From NCBI GenBank assembly GCA_964019695.1, contig OZ026520.1, positions 28,678,120 through 28,742,119 of the forward strand: 64,000 nucleotides of DNA, read 5' to 3'. The stretch comes from Loripinus fragilis. Its lineage: Eukaryota > Mollusca > Bivalvia > Lucinida > Lucinidae. This document shows positions 1-11,776 of this stretch, piece by piece. Position 1 is the stretch's first letter; each line of letters begins with the position of its first letter. A model generated the notes under the pieces. That model made no database searches. It had not been told where the DNA came from and saw nothing but the letters and a program-made list of their open reading frames with translations. Position numbers and translations under genes: made by a program.

Positions 1-118
1 GAAAGAAGATCTACATCGTTGCAGTAAAATGAATTTTTTTTATCAATAATAAGAAAAATATTAAGGTATACCATTAAATCAACTCCTAAATTAAACTTAT
101 TATACGTCAAAATGTATA

Positions 119-625
119 TTTTGGCTGTTGTCTTGCCCACCAGGGTTTACCTGTTGGATTTCTTTTGCTCCGGTATTCAGTTTAGTTTATGTACTGTTGA
201 GTTCTTATCTTTGCTTTATCTCCTTTTTATATCTTGATTTATATGTTTTTGGAGATGATGCATTGATAAGCTAGGGGTCTTTCATGCAAACCAAACATCT
301 ATGTGTCTTGATCCACATCTGAACTAAGGGTGAGGCTGGCGCCGTGAAACTGGCTTAAGCCCTCCAGTAAAATATTTTTACTGACTGTTCCAAGTAGGTG
401 GTACTTCTTTTAAGGATCATTTGTGTTTTTTTTTGCCTTGTGTTTTGCATGCATTCGGGTCTGTTCATTGCTGCCTTGTGGTCATCTGCTGGGAAAGGGC
501 TGACCATTTGGCCCTTGTTGGTGATGTTATTGTATTTTTGTTACTTTCCCATGTGGTATCTTGGGTCAGGTGTGGTACTTGATTGTATTGTTTCCTGACC
601 TTAGCAGTCTTTCTTACTTATATAA
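119..625 (+). mobile_element. Solo 3' end of a Penelope-type retroelement
   Basis: This stretch is an inverted, diverged copy of 20608-21118, the non-coding 3' end of the retroelement at 20.6-24.1 kb. Shared pieces include the cacctggagtttacc-like start, the TGATCCACATCTGAACTAAG block and the TCAGGTGTGGTACTTGATTG block. It has no coding part, so it is a 5'-truncated copy inserted on the plus strand. Confidence 0.8.
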
Positions 626-667
626 TCTGTCAAGTTACTATTGGCTTTAAGTATACCAGCAGATCTA

Positions 668-857
668 TAGATCCAGATAAGAAAATTTAAAGAGCATAAA
701 ATTGTAAATATATACTTACCCATCAATTTCAACATGTGTTTTGGGTGCTCAAAAGAACCCTCTCAATGAGATGGTTCTTTTAAGTAAACACAACATACAT
801 TTTGGATGAGAAATCAAGAAAATAGTTTTCCAATTCACACTTTTATCTGGAGGCCCG
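668..857. mobile_element. Hairpin MITE, family D (GGTTCTTTTGAGCACCC), copy 1
   Basis: A palindromic element centred on AACC(G/C)TCTCAATGAGA, with arms reading GGGTGCTCAAAAGAACC. Its outer end GGGCCTCCAGATAA is at 857. Copies occur near 15545, 34343, 35700, 40464 and 50290. Confidence 0.75.
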
Positions 858-893
858 AATCTATTATCAACCCTTAAATACCTGAAAACATAC

Positions 894-1177
894 CTTAATG
901 AGTCCAACATCTTCCATTAATATTGATCCACCACTGCCCCCTCCAGACCCTAATCTTCCATTTTCTCCGTTGCAGCTAATTTCACCATCGTTGTGTAGAG
1001 TTCCTGTGATTCTTAGATAAATTGTTCCTCCTCCAAGACCACCAGCAACTCCACTGCCTGAAGCTGTGGCCATTCCACCTCTACATCCATGATCTACTGG
1101 GTGAGTTAGGCAGCCATAAGGTTCTCCAGTTTTGGATTGTCCGCTCCCATGGCCGCCACGACCACCATGCCCAGCCC
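894..1177 (-). CDS. Exon 17 (last in window) of giant repeat-protein gene
   Basis: 284 nt, phase 1 in and phase 0 out; acceptor ATTTACAG, donor AAG|GTATGT. It codes GAGHGGRGGHGSGQ, a segment with two Cys (YGCLTHP, GCRGG), GVAGGLGGGTIYLRITGTL, SCNGENG and GSGGGSGGSILMED. The motif order matches exons 3-4. No stop is present, so the gene continues to the left of position 1. Confidence 0.9.
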
Positions 1178-1449
1178 CTGTAAATATACAATAACAGAAT
1201 TTATTATATAATCTATAAATAAACATCTTCTGATTGGCCCAGATGCATATCCACTCGAGTCGACTCAATAAAACTACATATTGCATGGTTTGCCGGACGT
1301 GACCTTGCAAACCACACAGCAGGAGGTAATATTGCATGGCTTACGGGAAGTGATGTCAGAACGTCAAGTAATTACGCATGATCCATCCGTAACGTCAATG
1401 TTTTTAACGGTATAAAATGATAGGAAATGCATAACTTACATTTAATAAT

Positions 1450-1602
1450 AACACAATTGTTGACTTATGTTTCGGTAGACATGGAGTGTTATTGAACAGT
1501 AAACTTAATCATATTGACCTCAGCTCTGCGTCGGTCAATATGACATTTACTGTTCAATAACACTCCATGTCTACCTCAACATAAGTCAATAATTGTATAA
1601 TA
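1450..1602. mobile_element. Long perfect-hairpin MITE
   Basis: Two ~57-nt arms face each other: GTTGACTTATGTTTCGGTAG...TTACTGTTC, with a shorter inner arm ATATTGACC. The loop is about 13 nt. Single copy in this window. It lies between exons 17 and 16. Confidence 0.75.
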
Positions 1603-1799
1603 TTGATCATCTATGAACTTTTACAGTATATACAAGAAGTCTGCAATGATTAACAATTGTAGCCCTGCATTGACATTTCAAAATGTTCTTGTCAATCTTC
1701 TAAATAAGTATGACTTGTTTTATATTCAAGCAAAATGATAAACCTCAAAATATCATAATAAACCAAACAAAAATTATTTCTAACAATATCCTAAATAGG

Positions 1800-2450
1800 T
1801 ACTAATTATGCACTAATTCTATATTGTTTAGTATAGAATTAGGGTAAAAAATTAATATACCCTTTAATGCTATGCTAAAACTATACTTTTAGGCTCATAG
1901 AATTTAGAATTAGTATAGCATTGGACTTGGTTTATATAAGCAATACAGAGTTAGTATAGATTTGACTTTGTTCAGAACCAAAGTATATAGTTGATACAGA
2001 GTTTTAACTCAAGAAAGTTAAACATAGGTCAAGTAAAGCTTTAGTATAGAATTAGAAAGTCTCCTGGTTCCATTCTAATAGGAAGCTTTATGAAACTGAC
2101 TTTATGTTGGGGAACCAACTAATATTTAAAAAAATTGTGTAGAAGTACACATGTGCATGAATTTTAGTCCTGTTTTTGAGCATGTGGTGTATTATAGAGT
2201 TAGTACATGTACATTGTTAGAGTATAGAATAAGTACAGTATTAGAATACAGAATTAGTATAGAATTGAGAGCAGAATGTACATAGTTGACTATAGAATTA
2301 ACTTAGAATAGAGTAGAATTAATATAGTATTAAAGTATAAAACTAGTACATCATATATTCATGAGTATAGAATTAGCTCATTTGCATGTGATTTTCTGTA
2401 CTAACTATGTACTATACAGAATTCATATAGAGTTATAGTATAGAATTATC
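1800..2450. repeat. Degenerate A+T-rich repeat built on TATAGAATTAG
   Basis: The words AGTATAGAATTAG, ATAGAGTTAGTA and TAGAATTAGTATAG recur irregularly across about 650 bp. The spacing is not constant, so this is decayed simple-sequence DNA rather than a clean satellite. Confidence 0.7.
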
Positions 2451-2776
2451 AAATTTTTTCTGTATGGGAAATTTGCAACAGACAATTTTTTTGACTTTAT
2501 AGTTTTTTTAAGACCCCAAATATGTTGTCTTCTGATGTTCTGGATGGTGCATTTTCATACTCAAATCAGCTGAGAATGAAATTACAGCAGCTCATAGAAA
2601 GTAAAATACTAAAAAATAATAATTTATCTTGCTTAAAACACTCAAATGTTGTATTTATCCTGCCAATAAACAATTGTTGACATTTTAACATTCATAAGCA
2701 GTATAAATTTCATCCTCAGTTGAGATGAGCATGAAAAAAAGTATTATAACCTTGAGGCCTGAATGCTTCAGGTTGT

Positions 2777-3030
2777 AATAATATCCCTTAAAGCGTCAAG
2801 AAAAAAATGCATCTGAAAATGTTGTCTGCTGAAGTCATCTGCTGCAAGTAATTGCCTTACATTACTGACGAATTAAGTATAGAAGCAAACAGCGTGGACC
2901 CAGAACAGACTGCTCCTATAGGAGCAGTCTGATCTGGGTCCACACTGTTTGCCATAGAGGTGTCTTAAACATTTCAGCAGACGAGAAAAGCAGATGACTT
3001 TGGTTGTGATTGGCGCTTTATATTTATATA
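2777..3030. mobile_element. MITE family G (CCCTTAAAGCG ends), copy 1
   Basis: Ends read CCCTTAAAGCG and GGCGCTTTA, with the central palindrome CAGACTGCTCC|TATA|GGAGCAGTCTG. It is closely similar to the copy at 27532. It ends about 30 bp from the exon 16 donor. Confidence 0.75.
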
Positions 3031-3057
3031 TAATATATGAAACTGATAACAGTTTAC

Positions 3058-3217
3058 CTGATCCAGTGGTACCACTCAAGCCATTTCCAATAGCACATGT
3101 CAGATCATGATTATCACCAATGATTTCTCCAAGGTCATCCACTGTTAGGTTAACAGACTGTATTTCAACGTATATGGCGTGCAGTTTTCCACCACCTTGC
3201 ACTCGAATACTGGTTCC
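3058..3217 (-). CDS. Exon 16 of giant repeat-protein gene
   Basis: 160 nt, phase 0 in and phase 1 out; acceptor ATATATAG, donor TCAG|GTAAAC. It codes GTSIRVQGGGKLHAIYVEI, a NLTVDDLGE strand, a Cys-containing segment (DLTCAIGNGL) and GTTGSG. It leads directly into the Gly-rich exon 17, as exon 10 and the end of exon 2 do. Confidence 0.88.
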
Positions 3218-3740
3218 CTATATATTTAAAATTTTCACAATTAAATGTATGAGCCGGCATATTATCAGTCAAGGGCATGTCACATGCATTGCAACAAAAC
3301 ACCAGGCCACAGTGTAATGTTATCATCTAACGTCACTGCTAAAAGTGTAAGTACATTGGAGGTCCCACACAGTGTGACATAGTGTTTCCATGTAAATCAA
3401 GATTGCAGACAGTAAAGCAAAACGACTCTAGCTTGTCCCAACCGAGGATGATTTAAAGCGACCGTTAGACATAAAGTATACTAAAATCACAAAAACAACA
3501 CCAATTGTGCAGTAAAACTGATGACACCACATTTCTCTGTTAGTGTTCTGTAGCTATATATATTGATCTAAGTTTGTGTAATACATGATAATCATATTTC
3601 TTCATTTAAGTCTTTTGTTTGTAAAGTAATCTAACATGCTATTTCTATATTTTGAAAGCTTGGTTGAACAAAATTAAAATTTGGTTTAATTTAACAATTG
3701 CTTACACTTATGTGAAGTTAATACGACGATATGTTCAGGT
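3218..3740. other. Intron stretch, nothing recognised
   Basis: Ordinary A+T-rich intron sequence upstream of exon 16. No convincing exon, inverted repeat or repeat family shared with the rest of the window. Confidence 0.5.
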
Positions 3741-3759
3741 AATATTGTCGGAGAGTAAA

Positions 3760-5275
3760 CAAACTAGTTTTGAAAATAAGATTTCAGTAGAATCTGTAAA
3801 AACAAGATTTCTGTGCAAATGGTCTTAAAGCTTGCAATCTGGAACATTTGTTAAGACCAAATACACAAAATTATTCATACCCGAAAGCTTTATATATCAA
3901 AGCTTATATCGGAAAAATAGTTTAAGTTCTCATACTTGTCATTTTATCAAAAATTATTATTTCCGAACCAAACTCCCTCATGCATATGATGAATGTATCT
4001 ATATTGTATATGCAACATATCAAATTGCTCCATCAAAAGCTGTGGTAGGAGTTGATCAGCCCATGAAGGCACCTTCTATGCATATACATAAGCCTTGTAA
4101 GGGAAAAATTGTCTAAGTTCTAACAGCTGTCATTTTGTTAAAATTATTTTTTCCATACCAAATTCCTTCATGCATATGTTCAATAGGTCTACATTGTAGC
4201 AGCAAAGTATCAAATTTCTCCATCTAAAGCTGTGGTAGGAGTTGATCGGCCCATAAAGGCACTATCCATGCATATATAAAGGCCATATAAGTGAAAAATT
4301 GAAAAAGTGTCTAAGTTCTCACAGCTGTCATTTTGTCAAAAATTTTTTTGAACCAAACTACTTCATGCATATGTTCAATGTGTCATCAAAGTATCAAATT
4401 GCTCCATCAAAAGCTGTGGTAGGAGTTGAATGGCCCATAAAGGCACTATCCATGCATATACAAAAGCAATATAAGTGAAAAATTGTCTAAGTTCTCAAAG
4501 CTGTCATTTTGTCAAAAAAATAAATTTCAACTAGACTCCTTCATGCATATGTTCAATGTGTCTATATTGTATAGGCAAAGTATCAATTGCTCCATGAAAA
4601 GCTGTGGTAGGAGTTGATCAGCCCATGAAGACACAATCTATGCGAATGCAAAAGCCTTATTAGGGAAAAATTGTCTAAGTTCTTACAGCTGTCATTTTGT
4701 AAAAAATTATTTTTTCTTAATCAAACTCCCTTATGCACATGTTCAATGTGTCTACATTGTATAGGCAAAGTATCAAATTGTTCCATCTAAAGCTGTGGTA
4801 GAAGTTGATTGGCCCATGAAGGCACCATCAATGCATATACAAAAACCGTATTAGGGAAAAATTGTCTAAGTTCTCACAGCTGTCATTTTGTAAAAATTAT
4901 TTTTTCTAAACCAAACTCCTTCATGCATATGTTCAATGTGTCTATATTGTGTAGGAAAAGTATCAAATTGTTCCATCAAAAGCTGTGGTAGGAGTTGATC
5001 GGCAGGTGTATGGACTATAATAGCATATATAAAAAGCCATTTAGAACTACAAAGGGAAATAACTGTAATAGAATTGGCCCCTAGCCCTTACTATTTTGTT
5101 TAAAGTATTTGTCTTGCATATATGAGCATGTTTGCCAAGGTTTGATGAAAATCCAGCAATTACTTTTTAAGATATTAAGGAAACAAAACGTTACAGACGG
5201 ATGCACGTACGGACGCACGCATGGACAACACGAAAACAGTATACCCATCACAAACGAAGTTTGCGGGGGTATAAT
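3760..5275 (+). mobile_element. Pearl-like / Helentron-like element, copy 1
   Basis: Six ~185-bp tandem units each carry the words CTTCATGCATATGTTCAATG and AAAGCTGTGGTAGGAGTTGA. They are followed by a unique tail and a decayed ACGG-type microsatellite (GGACGCACGCATGGAC). The 3' end is a hairpin, TATACCC...CAAAC-GAAG-TTTGCGGGGGTATA. The layout matches bivalve pearl elements with BIV160-like cores (from memory). The 5' end is shorter than in copies 2 and 3. Confidence 0.8.
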
Positions 5276-5301
5276 CATCAAAATACCTCACACAAGATCA
5301 A

Positions 5302-5660
5302 CAAAGTCAAAAGTAAGTAAGTATAATCAGAAAATACCACAATCACACACCGCAGACCAACCCACAGCACCGTGAGGAAGAGTCACAGAACATTTACAGT
5401 AACAAGACATCCGTAAGACAATAAAAGCAAAGCAACCAGCTCTCTCTTCCTCTTTAAGATGATAACAAAACTAGAAAGGACACAAAGTAATGCACAACAA
5501 AACAAAGATAAACACAGAACCCCATCAACCAATGGGAAGCACACCAAACAACAGATCAACAACAACAGAACCACCACCTTAGAATGGACAGCAGCAGCAG
5601 GCTACCACTGCCCATTTGCTTACTTGCCAAATTCAAATGCCCACACATTAAACATCAATG
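5302..5660 (-). mobile_element. Family U retroelement 3'-end fragment, copy 1
   Basis: A non-coding repeat seen at six places. On the minus strand it ends ...TTTCTGATTATACTTACTTACTT. It includes AGCTCTTCCTCACGGTG-like and TTGTTTTGTTGTGCATTAC-like words. The short CTTA repeat at the end resembles the 3' end of the Penelope-type element, so this may be a second retroelement family's 3' UTR (inference). Confidence 0.6.
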
Positions 5661-5664
5661 TTAT

Positions 5665-6600
5665 TTAAGAACTGTCCCAGGATAGCATAACTCGCCTGCT
5701 GGGCACATTTTGTATAATTTGTTAGTTTGTATTTATGAGCTTTTAAAAACTACTCACAAAGCTTTAACATGAAATTCCAACTTAATTGGTGGACTTCAAG
5801 GTGATTGGTATATATGAGGATGGGACTGACCTAACATTATAGCAAATATATACTAAATCATATCCATTGTAAGGTTTGGAAGTAATGAGCGATTAAAAAT
5901 ATAAACAAAAAAACAAAATTTTAACATGAAATTCAAATCTCAGAGGACTATCCTCCTTAGCACATATTTTCCAAATATGAATGGTCTATGGCGATTGACT
6001 ACTGAGATATAAAGGTTTGAAAAAATAAAATAAAACAGCATTAGATCTCTTTACAAAGCTGTCCTTGATTTTGAACCATACCTCACCAAGGGTCCATCCT
6101 ATGAGGGCCCTAACAAGCATACTGTTACAAATATGAATGTTTTAATAAGATATGAGCATTCAAAAATACTTAAACGCAGCCAAATAGCACTTTATGAAGT
6201 GTCCTAGATTTTTGCCTTAGCCCCTCGCCAGGGCATTACCTCAGAGGTCCAAACTTATGGAATCACTGAACACCCCTCTAGGCACCCAAGTTCAGAAAAT
6301 AAATGCTTTCTGGTAAGGTATGGTCAAAATATAAGCATTTGATAACTTTAATGCAGTGTGATGGGAATGTGGATGCACACTGGCATATGCATGTATGCAC
6401 ATGTGAACGACTGAGGTGTCACCAATAGGTTGTTGTGTACTTCTTACAGGTAACTTTTAATTTGGTTTTAGCTTATACATGTTTTAGAAACTGATTTTGA
6501 AAAGGTTCAAATGAAATGAACCTGTATATCCAGGGGGTTGTATTACAGCCTTAGTTATTTCCATTCAATATGATTAGAATTACATTGAGGTTAACAGCAA
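5665..6600. other. Intron stretch with degenerate repeats
   Basis: Words such as TGGTATATATGAGGATGG, AAGCTGTCC and TATGAGCATT recur loosely at about 120-150 bp, as if an old tandem repeat had decayed. No exon or clear element ends were found. Confidence 0.4.
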
Positions 6601-6620
6601 AACCAAGGCATCTCTTATCA

Positions 6621-6822
6621 TATAGGCCTCGATGCAACAAAACCTGCCTTGGGTTTCCAGCAAAGCAAAACTCAAACCAGTCTCCTGAGCTACAGAGACT
6701 AGCTATATAATTGTAATTTCATCTGTAGCAAGTTTAGATATGATACTTTCCAAAAAGCGAATAACAAAGGCTTTTACTAGACTTAGCGGATGCAACAAAG
6801 TAAGGTTTTCTCGTGATGAGTT
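6621..6822. mobile_element. MITE family C (GCGAGAAAACCTG ends), copy 1
   Basis: Family with inverted ends close to GGGCCTCGTCGCGAGAAAAC and an inner AGTCTCCTCAGCTACAGAGA block. This copy is diverged (GATGCAACAAAACCTGCC at one end, AGGTTTTCTCGTGATGAG at the other). It ends about 20 bp from the exon 15 donor. Confidence 0.7.
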
Positions 6823-6841
6823 CATATTAAAGCGAACTTAC

Positions 6842-7037
6842 AGCTATTTGTAGTTTGTTATCTTTTCCAACCAGGTCAAGGGTTGGCCTAACTTCCCCAC
6901 CAGCAGCCACAGTGAGTCCCTCAAAGTCATACACCCCTGTTGTACCAATAAAACCAGATCTCTTTGTAGTACCACTGCTTCCTAGGTAGAGTTTGCAACT
7001 CTCCGCCACCGTGAGGTTATGTACGCCAATGGTGCCC
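6842..7037 (-). CDS. Exon 15 of giant repeat-protein gene
   Basis: 196 nt, phase 2 in and phase 0 out; acceptor TTATCCAG, donor GCT|GTAAGT. It codes rung-like strands (GTIGVHNLTVAESCKLYLGS, GVYDFEGLTVAAGGEVRPTL). The NLTVAES / GLTVAAGG repeats resemble the SxLTVxxGGxF rungs of exon 2, which places it in the beta-helix part of its super-repeat. Confidence 0.9.
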
Positions 7038-7109
7038 CTGGATAAAAACATGCCTTTTATTTATATGGCCAAGACAGCAAGCATTTCCTCCTGTATAACT
7101 CTACATATT

Positions 7110-7367
7110 GAGGATCTTACATGAGTGCTCATGTTTTATTGAATTTATTAAACGAGTTGGGGAAAAGAGATAGAATGCGAGGCTTGCCGAGCATTTTATC
7201 TCTTTTTCCCAACGAGTTTAATAAATCCAAAAATACAGGAGCACGAATGTTAGATTCTATTTATCATATGACGTAAAGATTTCTTTGAAATCTTATTTCG
7301 GACTACTGGTTTATCGATTTTATTGCATGGCGTTATTTCACTCCCAGACCGCGGCTTCATATGATAA
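7110..7367 (+). mobile_element. MITE family B (GGATCTTACATGAGTG), copy 1, truncated
   Basis: It begins AGGATCTTACATGAGTGCTC and carries the inner hairpin GAGATAAAATGC...GCATTTTATCTC. It has lost the middle part found in other copies. It ends in the GACCGCGGCTTCATATGATAA-type end. Confidence 0.75.
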
Positions 7368-8192
7368 AATCGTTTAAACCTTTGCAGGCTGGGGGTTTTA
7401 TGCTTTTGTTGTAGTTTTCTGATTTTTTCAATATTAACTTTTTCAAAAAAATTCTTTCAGGAACACTATCAGAGAGTAAAACGGTTTTAATCCAAATCAA
7501 GACTGTCGTTATGTTGATTCTGATCTGGGTCCACACTGTTTCCAAAGGCTATCAGCAGACAACAAAAGTTGCTGCTATCAAGGCAAGAGTTACTGTAAAT
7601 TTGGAAATTTTTCCGAGAAATCTATTTCACGAAAAGTGTTCAAAGACATATTTGCAACATAAAAATCTGCAACTAGAGCAGGATTTACCTATATCCGTAA
7701 ATGACAGAGTGATTTTGCCATTAAACCCTCGCAGAAATTTCCAAATTTACAGTAACAGCTCAAATGAAAAATAGTGCTTTTTATCTAATTGAACAGTACA
7801 TACGCTTTTGGGAAATTTTATCTGTGTCTTCTCTATTTGACAAATTACCAGATGTGTGTTCCATCTTACAAAAATTGAAATATTGGGATACCTATATCCT
7901 TACTTTATTTAAACTTAAAAGTGTAATTAGTGATATTTACAATTTTATGATTTGTACATGCATCAATTATGAAATACAAGCAGTATAAACTCTGGCTCAA
8001 ATGCTTTAGAACTTTTATCATGCTCAACTCAACTGAGCATGAAGTTTATCATGCTCTCAAATATTAAAAGCCAATAACTGTTGACATTTCAATATTTATT
8101 AGCATGATAAACATGTCAAATGAAAAGTTGCAGATTATCACAAAAAACTTTGACAACTCACGTGGACTGTTATGGCTACATGAACAAATAAC
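7368..8192. other. Intron stretch, little recognised
   Basis: Contains a decayed TCTGATCTGGGTCCACACTG word shared with family G MITEs near 7520, and loose inverted repeats. No exon found. The short open frames here have no Gly-rich or beta-rung pattern. Confidence 0.45.
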
Positions 8193-8200
8193 CAAGGATG

Positions 8201-9729
8201 CAGGGCTGTGAAAATACCATGCCCGACTTGCCTGACCTGGTCCCGTTTCATTCAGGACAAGTTGAAAATTTCCATTTACTTGTCCTTGGACATGTACAAA
8301 TGTATAAATGAAAAAAAGTCAATAAGCAATGCTTATTAGATACCCCCCCCCCCCCCCCCCCCCCCCCCGCACAGTAAGATTCAGTGAAAAAACTTGACAA
8401 GTTATAGTTCAAACCAACAGACCTAAGTTTTGAAAAGAAGATTTCAGCAGAATCTGTGCAAACAAAAGTTATAAACTCTTTCATGCATATGTTCAAAGTG
8501 TCTATATTGTATCTGCAAAGTATCAAATTGCTCCGTCAAAAGGTGTGGTAGGAGTTGAGCGGACCATAAAGGCACTATCCATGCATATACAAAAGTCATA
8601 TAAGGTAATAATTGTCTAAGTTCTAATAGCTGTCATTTTGTCGATTTTTTTTTTTTCAACCAGACTCCTTCATGCATATGTTCAATGTGTCTATATTGTA
8701 TAGGAAAAATATCAAATTGCTACATTAAAAGCTGTGGTAGAACTTGATCAGCCCATGAAGGCACCATCTATGCATATACAAAAGCCTTATTAGGGAAAAA
8801 TTGTCTAAGTTCTCACAGGTGTCATATTGTCAAAAATTATTTTTTCTGAGCCAAACTCCTTCATGCATATGTTCAATGTGTCTACATTGTATAACCAAAT
8901 TATCAAATTCTTCCATCAAAAGCTGTACTAGGAGTTGATCCGCCCATGAAGGCACCGTCTATGCATATACAAAGCCTTATTAGGGAAAAATTGTCTAAGT
9001 GCTCACAGCTGTCATTTTGTCAAAAAATATTTTTTCTGAAGTAAACTCCTTCATGCATCTGTTCAATGTGTCTACATTGTATAGGCAAAGTATCAAAGTG
9101 TTCCATCAAAAGCTGTTTTAGGAGTTGATCGGCCCGTGTATGGCCTATAATAGCATAAGCATAAAACCCTATATTAAAAGCCATTTAGAACTACAAAGGG
9201 AAATAACTCTAATAGAATTGGCCCCAAGCCCTTACTTTTTTGTCTAAAGTATTTGTCTTGCATATTTGAACATTTTTGCAAGGTTTGATGAAAATCCAGC
9301 AATGCCTCTTCATGATATTAAAAAAACAAAAGGTTACGGACGGACGCACGGACGCACACACACACGCACAGACAACGTGAAAACAGTATACCCACCACAA
9401 ACAAAGTTTGCAGGGGGTATAATTAATAGAATTCTGTATTTCACATTTTGATTATAATGAGCTCATATATTGCATTTAAAACAGTGTGGATCCTGATGAT
9501 CTGGATCTATATTGTTTACAAGGGAAGACCGCTGATTAGTTGATCTATATTGTTTGCAAGAGTTGGTATCTGGTTTCATAATGTTTTTTGAAAGAGTAAA
9601 TTATTTAAGCACAGAGAGGTATAAGCTTATTTGTTCTTTTGGGCAAGTGCAATTATCTGTGGACAAGTACATTATGGCAATTTACTTGTCCCTGGACAAG
9701 TAGAAAATTTTACTATTTCCACACCCCTG
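8201..9729. mobile_element. hAT-like non-autonomous transposon with 8-bp target duplication
   Basis: Ends are CAGGGCTGTGAAAATA and its inverted form TATTTCCACACCCCTG. The flanks repeat CAAGGATG exactly at 8193-8200 and 9730-9737, the 8-bp duplication typical of hAT. Subterminal ACTTGTCC/GGACAAGT words repeat at both ends. There is no transposase. Most of its interior is a pearl-like element inserted later. Confidence 0.88.
8309..9424 (+). mobile_element. Pearl-like / Helentron-like element, copy 2 (nested in hAT)
   Basis: The 5' end has the palindrome AATAAGCAATGCTTATT followed by a poly-C run (8343-8368). Four ~190-bp core units follow, then the tail, a GGACGCAC microsatellite and the 3' hairpin TATACCC...TTTGCAGGGGGTATA. 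Its 5' end is nearly identical to copy 3 at 25929. Confidence 0.85.
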
Positions 9730-9737
9730 CAAGGATG

Positions 9738-10090
9738 TCTTGAGCATTACATCCTTTCTATCAGGTCAATTGTTGTTTCCATAATTCTTTCAAATAGGGG
9801 AAGGAATACTCATTATTTTCACATAACTGACTTGTAACCACATTAAAGTTATGTCACTTTGAACGAAATTTCGCATGATTATTGCAATTATCAAATGTTT
9901 GTTTATAAATTTGCTACTATTTGTGTATTCACATTTTGAATAAAATCAAAGATCAAGATCAGTATGTTGTAATGCATCCCATTTGTAATTATGTTGAATA
10001 AAAAATCAGATTGGGGGCCAGTGAGTATTTTAAAACTTTCTACCTAATAGCTAACTCTTAAATTAATCATCTTTTAAGCCACAACATTAA
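9738..10090. other. Intron stretch, nothing recognised
   Basis: No exon, element end or repeat shared with the rest of the window was seen. Confidence 0.5.
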
Positions 10091-10092
10091 AA

Positions 10093-10316
10093 TTTGGGCC
10101 ATGACATGTAATTTCCAACAATGTGGAATTTTGACAAGTGAGGTGAGCCTATGCAGCCTCCAGTTAAGCTTAGAAACTTCCTATGCTGTTTAGTCAGTAC
10201 CTTAACAATCATAGAATATTTCAAGCGACTAGCAAAGGCTCTTATCAGATGGCGCATATGCTTTTGCTAGTCGCACATACCACTTTGTTGGAATCCCATG
10301 TTGCGACTCAAATATA
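10093..10316. mobile_element. MITE family E (CAACAATGTGGCAT ends), copy 1
   Basis: Inverted ends GACATG(T)AATTTCCAACAATG and CATTGTTGG-AATCCCATG. An inner block reads AAGCGACTAGCAAAGGCTCT. Other copies: 12173, 14921, 34663 and 59953. Confidence 0.75.
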
Positions 10317-10704
10317 TGGTAATCATAATATAGGCATCTTGTGATGGCTCAGTCATTCTTTCTTTGTATACTGGCTCAATCGAACAGGATCATTACGCCA
10401 CCTGTCTTCCAAGCGACTTCCTGACCAAATCATTCCATATTTACACAAACATACTTTGGCAGTATAATGTAGGCCTACAGTAACACCTAGAGATCTATCT
10501 ACACCAGTAAAAATGCATGCACATGTTAAACTTTAATCATGTGCAATAAGATATCATTTGTTTGCTCACACAATAAAGCAATTAGAAGGGTAATAAAATA
10601 ATCAGCAAGACCAATCTACACATTTAGCACATTGCTGTAATTTGACCATATAGAATACATTGCTTTTAAATGAGTTGTTCTTGATCAAGATTGCTTTACT
10701 TTAA

Positions 10705-11214
10705 AGGGGACTGCAACCCTGATAATTACTATGTTTTATATGAAAGATCTTAATAAACCATGAATTTTGATACCAGTTTCATCTAAATCGGTTGAAAAAT
10801 GTGGAAGTTGAGGGCGTTTGAATATTTGCAAATGGACTGTAATGGAAGCGACCATATTGTAGGCTTAGTGACGTCACTCAGCCTAATTAAATATGCCTAA
10901 TCAAAATGAAAGACAAACCAATGGATTATTTGCATTAATCTTAAATGAAATATTTTCCTTATGTATAAAGCTGCATATCTGCTGAAACACAGATGATAAA
11001 GATAGTAGTAATAGCTAAAATTTAAGCAGTTGAAAAAAATCTGAAAACTAATTAAATATTCAAAATGGCGGCTAATTGTTGGCCATATTGAATTCTTTAA
11101 ATGCCCATAACTTGCCCATTTTTCAACCGATTTTGATGATACTTGTATCAAAAGTCATGTTTTATAAAGCTCTTTTTTATAAAACATACTTATCATTAGA
11201 GTTGCTGTCCCCTT
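10705..11214. mobile_element. 510-bp TTAA-flanked inverted-repeat element
   Basis: TTAA flanks both ends (10701-10704, 11215-11218). The ends are AGGGGACTGCAACCCTGAT and its inverse with GTTGCTGTCCCCTT. The inverted arms extend imperfectly for about 120 bp (ATCGGTTGAAAAATG in both). No open frame of note. The TTAA target suggests a piggyBac-like or similar mobiliser (inference). Confidence 0.82.
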
Positions 11215-11219
11215 TTAAC

Positions 11220-11760
11220 CACTGTCTCAAAGGTAACAATAGATTAATATCACGTATATACTATTAAAGATTTTGTTGTTATTATAGATTTTGCTGGTCT
11301 TTCTCAGCCAAAATTACGATTAAAACTCATTATTTATCTATTTATTTATTTTATTTATCTGTATCCACATCAAAGTGTTGAAGAAGTACTGAAATATATA
11401 TTAGTGTATAATTTATTACCAAAAACTGCTTTCATATGCTTTGAAGATATGAAAGATATATATAAAAAAAATGAAGTGATAAGAGGTACCCATTTTTCTG
11501 TTGATCCATGGTATTTTTTAAACTTTTACCTGCTTATGGTGACATTTTCATTGCAAATCATTTGGATCCAGATCAGGCCCGACATATCAACCATTCGGCT
11601 ACTTACTACATATTAAAACTTGCACCATAGATGGATTTTGGTAGCAATATTCACAAATATGACCATAACTAATTGGGCCTAAATACCATATATGCAACTG
11701 AGACAACAGCTGATGAGTTGTAGGATCTTAATGTAATGCTTCATAGCTGTAAACATGCCT
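11220..11760. other. Intron stretch, nothing recognised
   Basis: A+T-rich with a short TATTTATTT run near 11325. No exon or repeat family found. Confidence 0.5.
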
Positions 11761-11776
11761 CATTCTGACCACTTAC

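Noticed and set aside
867..1337. Single-exon Gly-rich ORF of 156 codons starting at an upstream ATG
   Set aside because: The Gly-rich part starts exactly at an acceptor (1178-1179) in the phase expected from exon 16; the upstream part is intron read-through.
8343..8368. Poly-C run as a regulatory G-quadruplex
   Set aside because: Copy 3 of the same element has only a short C run here, so it is slippage within a transposon; no support for function.
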